DNA from: Tannerella sp.
GTDB lineage: Bacteria > Bacteroidota > Bacteroidia > Bacteroidales > Tannerellaceae
Direction of reading: 5' to 3'
DNA: 7,352 nt
Assembly: GCA_031259505.1 (NCBI GenBank)
Contig: JAIRLL010000172.1
Span: 1-7,352 of the forward strand
The stretch's first letter is position 1, and each line of letters starts with the position of its first letter. A model generated the notes under the pieces. The model worked only from the letters and a program-made list of their open reading frames with translations, did no database searches and had not been told where the DNA came from. Positions 1 to 5,718 of the stretch are shown here, in pieces. Position numbers and translations under genes: made by a program.

Positions 1-135
1 TTTGTACCCGCGCTCGAAATCTATATAGATATGTAACTCCTGTTCTGTTGGCGATAACGATGATAACTTCACCTCTTTTACCGACCAGGGGATTTGTAGT
101 CCCAATGCTAATGAAAATATTTCTTTACTGTTCAT
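1..135 (-). CDS. ISL3-family transposase, N-terminal fragment (cut by window edge)
   Basis: The minus strand is open from ATG at 135 to the window edge, 45 codons. It begins MNSKEIFSLALGLQIPW and continues through SVKEVKL and a beta-strand-like segment ELHIYIDFERGYK. This start, with an ALGL motif, an (I/A)PW..K motif and a DF.RG motif, matches the beginning of Bacteroidetes ISL3 transposases, which precedes their zinc-finger and DDE domains. Those domains are not in the window, so whether the gene is intact cannot be seen. Codon use differs sharply from the neighbours: seven of 45 codons are TTA, CTA or TCA, against two of 1173 in the large gene at 2172-5693. No other methionine occurs in the fragment, so 135 is the only ATG start available. 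Family assignment is by recognition of the N-terminus only. Confidence 0.72.
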   Translation of the reverse strand, partial: MNSKEIFSLALGLQIPWSVKEVKLSSLSPTEQELHIYIDFERGYK

Positions 136-139
136 GATG

Positions 140-170
140 CAAATATAAAACTTTTTTTTACCCACGCAAA
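140..170 (-). promoter_or_regulatory. Transposase promoter (Bacteroidetes type)
   Basis: On the minus strand TTTG (167-170) is followed after 19 nt by TATATTTG (140-147), a full match to the -33 TTTG / -7 TAnnTTTG consensus. The -7 box ends only 4 nt before the transposase ATG at 135, so the transcript would have almost no leader. Confidence 0.65.
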
Positions 171-183
171 ACGTTATAGAGCC
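160..183 (-). repeat. Terminal inverted repeat of the ISL3-like element (outer end)
   Basis: Read from 183 inward on the minus strand, the sequence starts GGCTCTATAACGTTTTGCGT. GGCTCT is a common outermost motif of ISL3-family inverted repeats. The inner limit (about 160) is a guess, because the partner repeat lies outside the window. The -33 box of the transposase promoter falls inside this repeat. Confidence 0.6.
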
Positions 184-444
184 ATATTTTTTTCAACCGG
201 CCGGAAAAAATGACACGTGCCGGATTGCTTCGTATCTCGCAGTTGCAATGGCGAAGATGTCGTTGTTGTCGGCAATGGCATTCGTCGTCTTTGCGAGGCA
301 CGAAGCAATCCAGCGGGCTGACATAATAAGCAAATAACGAAACATGTCATTGGCAAAGGCATTTGACTGCATTGTGATTTTCACTTCAAACTGTCGCATC
401 GCGCAGTACACCGCAGGCGCGCCCCCTGTGAATAACGCCGGGAT
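184..444. other. Intergenic region between IS end and murB 3' end
   Basis: This region holds a putative 8-bp AT-rich IS target (184-191), a GC palindrome CCGGCCGG (197-204) flanked by A/T runs, and the REP-like palindrome at 222-311. The rest, 312-444, shows no gene or clear terminator. A 72-codon minus-strand reading frame (193-411) runs through the repeat, and its encoded segment there is the translation of the repeat, so it is not called. Confidence 0.6.
222..311. repeat. REP-like interspersed palindromic repeat
   Basis: GGATTGCTTCGT (222-233) is the exact reverse complement of ACGAAGCAATCC (300-311). Inside, CTCGCA (236-241) pairs with TGCGAG (292-297) after a 2x2 mismatch, giving an imperfect stem of about 20 positions around a loop of about 50 nt. 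The right arm reads TTGCGAGGCACGAAGCAATC, a core I recognise from repeats scattered through many bacterial genomes (the GCGAGG..CGAAGCAATCC type). A related single arm occurs at 7175-7194. Confidence 0.7.
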
Positions 445-1494
445 TTATTCCTGTGGTAAATATCTTTCCGGAATCTCCTGTCCGATATATTTCACTTCGG
501 GAATCAGCCGGACGCTGAACCGCCGTTCGACCTGTTCGCGGATATGTTCGGCAAAGCGGGCTATTTCGTGCCCCGTCGCCTGTCCGTAGTTCACGATCAC
601 CAGCGCCTGATGCGGATATGTGCCGACATTGCCCGAACGTATCCCCTTCAGTCCGCACTGTTCGACAAGCCAGCCGGCCGAAAGTTTCACCATTCCGCCG
701 TCTCTTGCCGGAAAGGAAGGTATGTCGGGAAAATCGCGTTTCAACTGTTCGAAATGCGTCGGCGAGACCAGCGGATTCATAAAGAAACTGCCCGCATTAC
801 CCACTTCGGACGGGTCGGGCAGTTTATGACGGCGAATGTTGATTACGGCTTCGCGCACTCCGGCAGGCGTCGGCGACGTGTCGGCAAAAACCCGTTCCCG
901 GAGATTGCCGTATTCGAGTTTGAGCGCCGGCTGCTTTGCCAGGCGCAGCGTGACGCGGGTGACGATATACGGTTCATGACGCGCATCCCTGAAAAAACTG
1001 TGCCGGTACTCATACCGGCACATTTCATTCGTAAAAACACGCTTTTCGGAAGTGAGCAGACTGTATGCCTCGACCGTTTCGACCACGTCTTTTATTTCCG
1101 CACCGTACGCGCCGATGTTCTGCACGGCCGCCGCGCCCGTTTCGCCCGGTATCAGTGAAAGGTTTTCGATGCCTCCCCAGCCTTTTGCCACGGCATAGGC
1201 CACGACGTCGTCCCATACTTCGCCGGCGCCGACCCGCAGCAGCGCCGTTTCGTCCGTCTCGCCGGCCAGTTCGATTCCCCTGATGGCCGAATGCAGCACC
1301 ACGCCGTCCACATCGCCGAGAAAAAGCAGATTGCTTCCCTGCCCGATATGCAGCGACTGGAGTTCGTGGAAATATTTGTCGTGCAGAATATTCTGCAGGT
1401 CGCCCTCGCTTTCGTATTCCACGAAACAGCGCGCCTTCACCCGCAGCCCAAACGTATTGTGCCTCTCAAGAGAGTAATGCTGTGCAATTTTCAT
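445..1494 (-). CDS. murB: UDP-N-acetylenolpyruvoylglucosamine reductase (MurB, type I)
   Basis: MurB is a cytoplasmic FAD enzyme that uses NADPH to reduce UDP-GlcNAc-enolpyruvate to UDP-MurNAc, the second committed step of peptidoglycan precursor synthesis. From M1 = ATG at 1494 the protein has 349 residues, normal for type I MurB. Family motifs in order are NTFGL (13-17), the FAD-binding stretch GQGSNLLFL (51-59), IENLSLIPG (109-117), QNIGAYGAE (125-133), YRHSFF with R164, KLPDP (224-228), GNAGSFF with the catalytic Ser236, AGWLVEQCGLKG (273-284) and PEVKYIG with Glu333. A second ATG in frame at 1521 would add MLSFHHVER, but it lies only 2 nt after a perfect -7 box. The start at 1494 also fits the family N-terminus, with GAAAG close upstream. 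All catalytic residues expected from E. coli MurB are present. Confidence 0.96.
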   Translation of the reverse strand: MKIAQHYSLERHNTFGLRVKARCFVEYESEGDLQNILHDKYFHELQSLHIGQGSNLLFLGDVDGVVLHSAIRGIELAGETDETALLRVGAGEVWDDVVAYAVAKGWGGIENLSLIPGETGAAAVQNIGAYGAEIKDVVETVEAYSLLTSEKRVFTNEMCRYEYRHSFFRDARHEPYIVTRVTLRLAKQPALKLEYGNLRERVFADTSPTPAGVREAVINIRRHKLPDPSEVGNAGSFFMNPLVSPTHFEQLKRDFPDIPSFPARDGGMVKLSAGWLVEQCGLKGIRSGNVGTYPHQALVIVNYGQATGHEIARFAEHIREQVERRFSVRLIPEVKYIGQEIPERYLPQE

Positions 1495-1523
1495 TCTTTC
1501 GACATGATGAAAAGAAAGCATGA

Positions 1524-1531
1524 CAAAAGTA
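1524..1531 (-). promoter_or_regulatory. murB promoter, -7 box
   Basis: TACTTTTG on the minus strand matches TAnnTTTG. No full -33 TTTG is seen; TCTG lies 18 nt upstream. Transcription would begin at about 1517-1520, giving a leader of roughly 25 nt to ATG 1494 and arguing against ATG 1521. The box overlaps the hairpin at 1529-1564. Confidence 0.5.
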
Positions 1532-1564
1532 AAGGACAGTACATGTTTTCAGACTGTCCTTTAC
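1529..1564 (-). terminator. Hairpin downstream of the SPOR gene, probable terminator
   Basis: GTAAAGGACAGT (1529-1540) and ACTGTCCTTTAC (1553-1564) form a perfect 12-bp stem with a 12-nt loop. In the minus-strand direction it begins 31 nt after the SPOR gene stop, and the descending arm runs into TTTACTTTTG, a U-rich though interrupted tail. The stem is only moderately GC-rich, so termination strength is uncertain. Confidence 0.6.
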
Positions 1565-1595
1565 ACTTGCCGTTAGCTCGAAATATCGCGGGAAA

Positions 1596-2075
1596 TCAGT
1601 ACCGGCGTTCCAGTACCCAGGCATCCTGGAAGTCAGGATAGTATTTCCTGCTTATCTCCTGCTTGCTTGCATCCGCTTCCTGGCGCGTCTCGTGACTGGT
1701 CAGGATGACGCGCAACATGCCCTGTTCGTTTTCACCCAGAACAGGCATGTAACCGTCTCTCTGCATGCGCTCCTTCAGCGAATACGCATTGGTCTTGTTT
1801 CTGAAACTGCCGATTACCACGCTGTAGAGCTTGATGCCCGAAGCATCTTCGCCCGCTACGGGCGTGATTCGCTCCTGCCGCGAAACGGTGGGCGCCGTCT
1901 TCGACTTCGACACGGGAGCAATTTCTTCCTCCTGCACAAAGGTCGTTTCTTCTACCTGCCTTTCCTTTGCCTGGTCGTAGGCAGCTTTATAGGCGCTTTG
2001 CTTCGACTTGCAGGAAACGCAGCACGCAAGTACCGTGCACAATAATGTCACACTCCATAATCCTATCGTTTTCAT
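1596..2075 (-). CDS. SPOR-domain lipoprotein, peptidoglycan-binding
   Basis: This 159-residue protein has a lysine-bearing start, a hydrophobic segment (4-21) and a cysteine-rich lipobox region VLACCVSC. The lipidated residue could be C18 (VLAC) or C22, and anchoring to a periplasm-facing membrane is likely. Residues 23-79 are a polar, probably disordered linker rich in K, E, Q and T. Residues 81-157 are a SPOR domain (Pfam PF05036 type): LYSVVIGSF opens the first strand, followed by a helix (NAYSLKERMQRDGY), a VLGENEQGMLRVIL strand pair and a final helix and strand ending in AWVLERRY. SPOR domains bind glycan strands stripped of stem peptides, often at the division site. It has its own -7 promoter box and a downstream hairpin, so it is probably transcribed alone. 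Placement beside murB fits an envelope role, but the exact function is not known. Confidence 0.88.
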   Translation of the reverse strand: MKTIGLWSVTLLCTVLACCVSCKSKQSAYKAAYDQAKERQVEETTFVQEEEIAPVSKSKTAPTVSRQERITPVAGEDASGIKLYSVVIGSFRNKTNAYSLKERMQRDGYMPVLGENEQGMLRVILTSHETRQEADASKQEISRKYYPDFQDAWVLERRY

Positions 2076-2100
2076 ATCTGAACGTTATTATTTAACTCTG

Positions 2101-2108
2101 CAAAGATA
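2101..2108 (-). promoter_or_regulatory. Promoter -7 box of the SPOR lipoprotein gene
   Basis: TATCTTTG on the minus strand matches TAnnTTTG exactly and lies 25 nt upstream of ATG 2075. No TTTG is found at the expected 19-21 nt further upstream, so only the -7 element is supported. Confidence 0.5.
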
Positions 2109-2130
2109 TACAAAAAAACGCAACCCGTAT

Positions 2131-2140
2131 GGAAATTTCC
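2131..2140. repeat. 10-bp palindrome GGAAATTTCC
   Basis: This perfect palindrome lies in the 96-bp gap between the DUF1080 gene stop and the SPOR gene, about 22 nt upstream of the SPOR -7 box. It could be an operator or chance. With no loop it is a poor terminator, and I see no convincing terminator for the large gene in this gap. Confidence 0.35.
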
Positions 2141-2171
2141 TGTATATTTTTGTTTATTGATGATTTTGTAT

Positions 2172-5100
2172 TTATTTCAGTCTTTTCACTCTGATATTTT
2201 TGAACTTCAACGGCGAGCCGTGACCGAGAAAGCCGATGTGTCCGCTTTTGTTGAACAGACCGGGATGTTCGCGGTGGTCGGGCGTGCCGTTTTTCGTAGC
2301 TTCGCGGATGTTGCCGTCGAGAATGACCGTACCGTTCAGGACTATTTTAATATGGTCGCCGTCGGCCGTGACTTCCTGGCAGTTCCATTCGCCCGTCGGT
2401 TTCAGGTAGCCGCGTTTGGCGGGGATGATGCCGTAGACCGAACCGTGATACTGATACGCCTCCAGGTCTTTGTAGACGGGATGTTCGTTGTCGAGTATCT
2501 GGAGTTCCATCCCCACGTATGCCGCGTCGCCATCCATCGGTGTGCGTATGCCCAGGCCGTTGTTGGCGGCGGGCGTGAGTTGAAATTCGAAGCGGAAGAC
2601 GAAGTTGGCGTATTCGTCCTTCGTGTAGAGATTACCGCCGAAGCTGCTTGTCGGGTCTACGACGATACAGCCGTCCGCCATTTTGTAGTCTACCAGATTG
2701 CCTGTCCATTCGTGCATGTTCGTGCCGTCGAACAGGATTTTGAAGCCTTCCTTCTTTTCCTCTTCGGAGAGCCGGAAAGGTTCTGGACGTTCCAGTTCCT
2801 TTACGTACAGGTTGCGGTAATACACCTTGCTGCCGTGCGCCTGCAGTTCGATCTGTTCGACGGCGGGAATCGGCTGTTTGCGATCCCAGTAGTTCTCGAG
2901 AATCACATCGTCGACAACCGTTTCGCCGTTCAGTTTCACCGTTACGCGGTCGCCGGTCATCTTAATGTACATCGTATTCCATTCGCCCAGCCGGTTGTCG
3001 GCCACTTTCAGCGGCTTGTTCGGATGCGTCTGATTGTTGTACAGTCCGCCCGAGCCGACCTGTGCGCCGACGTTCGTGCGCGACGTGTCCCAGATCTGTA
3101 CCTGCGGTGTGCCGCGCAGATAGATGCCCGCATCCGGCTCGGGGCCTGCCGGGTCGAGCATCCAGTCTACGTACATCTCGAAGTCGCCGTACAGTTTTTC
3201 CGTACAGAGATTGTCGTATCCACTCCCCACGAATGTGAGCAGGCCGTTTTCGACCGCCCAGTCTTTACGCATCTGTTCGTCGGCTTTGACCTGTTTCTTC
3301 GCCAGTTCGGCCGGTTTCATCTTTGCGCGGGTAATCGGATTTTCGACCAGACCCTTCCAGCCGGTCAGGTCTTTGCCGTTGAAGATGGAGACGAAGCCCT
3401 TTTCCTTCGGCATCTCGTCCAGATGTTTTTTGATGGACTGGCGCTGATAGTCCGCGTCGGGATTGTTCAGGGCGGCGGCAGCCCTGTTCAGCAGCGCTTC
3501 CACGTTTTCGCCCGTATATTCCGGATGGTTCAGCGCGATGTGCATCACCGCCTGGGCGGCAGCCTCCTTCAATGCGCTTTGGTCGAGAAAATCACCTGCA
3601 TACAGGAGGGCAAGGTATGTACCCGTCTGTCCGGTTTGCTGGAGGATGATGTTTTTCTGCGCGTCGGTTTTGGCCATTTCCATTGCCTTGCGCAAACGGA
3701 TGAGACGGTTTTCGCCGGTCATCGCCGGACTGGAGACGAGTTTTACGTAAGCGCCGAGCGCACGGTCGAAATAGTCCGATGCCGACGGAGTCTGGCACAG
3801 GGCAAAGATTCGGTCGGCGGCTTCGGGATTGTCCCAGTGCAGCAGCGCGTCGAAGGCTGCGTCTTTTGCATCCCGGCTTCCCTTTTCAAGTCCGTCCGCA
3901 ATCATTTCCATCGCCGAGTTTTCGCCGGTGACGGCCAGGGGCAGATAGTAGAGATGTTTCCTGTTTTCTCCCGCCTGATACATGCGGCGGACGAGGGTTT
4001 CGGCCTGCTGCGTTTTCGGCTGCGACGAGAGGGCGGCGATGATGGCCTGCTGCAAATATGCTACGGCCGGCTTGTCGGCCGATTCGAGCATTCCGCAGAG
4101 GTTGGTGAAGTCTCTTTCGCCCACGACGTCTTTCAATGCCACGTATGCGGCGGTTTTCACTTCGGGCGAGCCGTTTTTGATCAGTTCCAGCACGTTGTTC
4201 AGGTGGCTGGTTGCCTTGCGCTGCGCCAGCAGTTCCACGGCGGCAATCTGTCCGGCGCCGTTCGACGACGGGATGATTTTAGCTACGGCCGGCGCGATGT
4301 CTCCCTTGAAGGCTGATAGCGAGGTCTTCCCCAGTTCGACAACCTGCGGGTCGCTGTCGGCGAGCAGTCCTGCGAGCGCGGGAATCGCCTGCGTGTGGCC
4401 GATGGAAACCAGCGTGCCGGCCACAGCCTGCTTTATGCCGAAGTCGCGGTTTGCCAGCAGTTTGATCAAGTCCTGCACGGCGGTAGTTTCGATGCCTGTT
4501 TCCAGTGTGCTCAACAGCGCCTTCCTGTCGGGGCTCTGGACGGCTTCGCGGCCGAGCCAGCGGATGATGTCTGCCGTCGCGTCGACGTTTTTCGACTTTG
4601 CCGCCGTTTTCAGCAGTTCGACATACGATTTACTGCCTGCGTATGGCGAGAAACGAGCCAGCGCCGCATTGCGGTATTCGATGCAGGGGTCTTTCAGCGC
4701 CGTCTGCAGTGTTTTCAGACCTTTTTCCTTCTGCAGGTCGAGCAGGATTCCGAGGGCGGCGATGCGCGTATGGTTCTGTCCGGCTTTGGCGGCTTTTTTC
4801 AGCAGTTCGCCGGCGGCTTTTTCCGACTGTCTGTATTCATAAGGAACGGGGATGGGGTATCCGTCGCCCAGCATTGCGGGGATAAAATCCGTGCGCCGGT
4901 CTTCGGGCGAGATGGACAGGTTTTTCAGCAGGGCGATGTAGGCATCGGTTGCATTGGTTCGGTCGTATCCGAAGCCTGCTTTTTCGGCGGCGGCATACAG
5001 CGTCTTTACCGATGCGGCGCCGCCGACGCGGCTCAGGGCATAGAATATGTCTTTCTGCAGGTTTTCGTCGGCGCCGTTCAGGAGACTTTGCAGTATTTCT

Positions 5101-5693
5101 TCGGCGCCGCCGATGCGGGCTTCGCCGATGGCGAGCACTGCGTTTTGCTGCGTTTTGGCCGTTCCGGTCCGTTTGAGCAGTGCGGCCTTCAGGGCTTTTC
5201 CGGCTTTTTCGGTACGGATGGCGGCGAGTGCGCGTGCGGCGGGTTCGCTCAGTGTTTCGTGTGCGAGGAGAGGCGCGAGGGCGTCTGCGGCTTCATCTTT
5301 TCCGGCGATTTGGAGCAGGCTGATGAGAAAAGCCTTTGCTTCGAGTCCGGTCGTTGCGTCGAGGGCTTTGACGAGTGCGGCGGCGACGGCAGCGCGGAGG
5401 GTTTCGCTGCCTTCGGCGGAGACGTAGTGCGCTACGCCGCTCAGTGCGTATTCGACGACGGCGTTGCTACCCTGTCCGGGAGCGTTGAGTTGCTTCGCGA
5501 GCGCCAGGATGCCTTCTTCGCCCGTCGAGGCGAGGTCGCGCATGAGTTCGTCAAAAGTTTTCTGATTGTCTGCGGGCAATTGTGCCAGCGCGTCGGCCAC
5601 GATGGTGGCGACCGTGCGGCCGGCCGGTGTCTGAGCCACTGTCAGTATGTTCAGCAGCAATGCACCGAAGAGGATAAATACTGTTTTTTTCAT
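2172..5693 (-). CDS. Secreted HEAT-repeat protein with two tandem DUF1080 (3-keto-disaccharide hydrolase) domains
   Basis: The start at 5693 gives 1173 residues and a clear Sec signal peptide, MKKTVFILFGALLLNILTVA, with probable cleavage at A20|Q21. An upstream in-frame ATG (5771) lies inside the oxidoreductase gene and would hide this signal. Residues about 40-760 are an alanine/leucine-rich helical array of HEAT-like type (for example LIKLLANRDFGIKQAVAGTL and PALAGLLADSDPQVVELG). Residues about 765-967 form one DUF1080 domain (PF06439, concanavalin-like fold): GFVSIFNGKDLTGW, DAGIYLRG, QVQIWD, GEWNTMYIK, LNGETV, YYRNLYVKEL. Residues about 982-1173 form a second: GFKILFDGTNMHEW, NNGLGIRTP, MELQILD, GEWNCQEV, LNGTVI, FKNIRVKRL. 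Family members cleave 3-keto-glycosides made by a partner dehydrogenase, and the gene directly upstream encodes a plausible partner. Probably periplasmic; the HEAT array may be a scaffold. The substrate cannot be predicted. Confidence 0.9.
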   Translation of the reverse strand: MKKTVFILFGALLLNILTVAQTPAGRTVATIVADALAQLPADNQKTFDELMRDLASTGEEGILALAKQLNAPGQGSNAVVEYALSGVAHYVSAEGSETLRAAVAAALVKALDATTGLEAKAFLISLLQIAGKDEAADALAPLLAHETLSEPAARALAAIRTEKAGKALKAALLKRTGTAKTQQNAVLAIGEARIGGAEEILQSLLNGADENLQKDIFYALSRVGGAASVKTLYAAAEKAGFGYDRTNATDAYIALLKNLSISPEDRRTDFIPAMLGDGYPIPVPYEYRQSEKAAGELLKKAAKAGQNHTRIAALGILLDLQKEKGLKTLQTALKDPCIEYRNAALARFSPYAGSKSYVELLKTAAKSKNVDATADIIRWLGREAVQSPDRKALLSTLETGIETTAVQDLIKLLANRDFGIKQAVAGTLVSIGHTQAIPALAGLLADSDPQVVELGKTSLSAFKGDIAPAVAKIIPSSNGAGQIAAVELLAQRKATSHLNNVLELIKNGSPEVKTAAYVALKDVVGERDFTNLCGMLESADKPAVAYLQQAIIAALSSQPKTQQAETLVRRMYQAGENRKHLYYLPLAVTGENSAMEMIADGLEKGSRDAKDAAFDALLHWDNPEAADRIFALCQTPSASDYFDRALGAYVKLVSSPAMTGENRLIRLRKAMEMAKTDAQKNIILQQTGQTGTYLALLYAGDFLDQSALKEAAAQAVMHIALNHPEYTGENVEALLNRAAAALNNPDADYQRQSIKKHLDEMPKEKGFVSIFNGKDLTGWKGLVENPITRAKMKPAELAKKQVKADEQMRKDWAVENGLLTFVGSGYDNLCTEKLYGDFEMYVDWMLDPAGPEPDAGIYLRGTPQVQIWDTSRTNVGAQVGSGGLYNNQTHPNKPLKVADNRLGEWNTMYIKMTGDRVTVKLNGETVVDDVILENYWDRKQPIPAVEQIELQAHGSKVYYRNLYVKELERPEPFRLSEEEKKEGFKILFDGTNMHEWTGNLVDYKMADGCIVVDPTSSFGGNLYTKDEYANFVFRFEFQLTPAANNGLGIRTPMDGDAAYVGMELQILDNEHPVYKDLEAYQYHGSVYGIIPAKRGYLKPTGEWNCQEVTADGDHIKIVLNGTVILDGNIREATKNGTPDHREHPGLFNKSGHIGFLGHGSPLKFKNIRVKRLK

Positions 5694-5718
5694 TTCAACT
5701 GTTTTTTTGAGGTTGCTG

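Larger units (their letters stand above)
1..183 (-). mobile_element. ISL3-family insertion sequence, 5' end only
   Basis: This is the promoter-proximal end of an insertion sequence that continues beyond the left edge. Three things support the call. The minus strand encodes an ISL3-like transposase N-terminus starting at 135. A promoter sits just upstream. The outer edge, read inward from 183, begins GGCTCTATAACG, matching the GGCTCT-type ends known in ISL3 elements. The adjacent 184-191 (ATATTTTT) is AT-rich, as expected for the 8-bp target of this family, but the second copy and the other inverted repeat are outside the window. The insertion lies in intergenic DNA downstream of murB and next to a REP-like repeat, so no visible gene is interrupted. 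Confidence 0.75.

Noticed and set aside
193..411. A 72-codon minus-strand frame downstream of murB
   Set aside because: Much of it is the translation of the REP-like palindrome (222-311), and there is no promoter box or recognisable protein family.
1495..1521. Extended murB start at 1521 (nine extra residues)
   Set aside because: The ATG lies 2 nt from a perfect -7 box, and the added residues do not fit the MurB N-terminus; the 1494 start does.
2145..2152. TATTTTTG on the plus strand, a possible antisense promoter into the DUF1080 gene
   Set aside because: No TTTG at the right distance upstream, and the match lies in an AT-rich run where the motif arises by chance.
2157..4316. A 719-codon plus-strand reading frame opposite the DUF1080 gene
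   Set aside because: It is in the exact complementary phase of the real gene, and stays open because that gene avoids TTA, CTA and TCA codons. It shows no recognisable domain, and the opposite strand has clear domains and a signal peptide.
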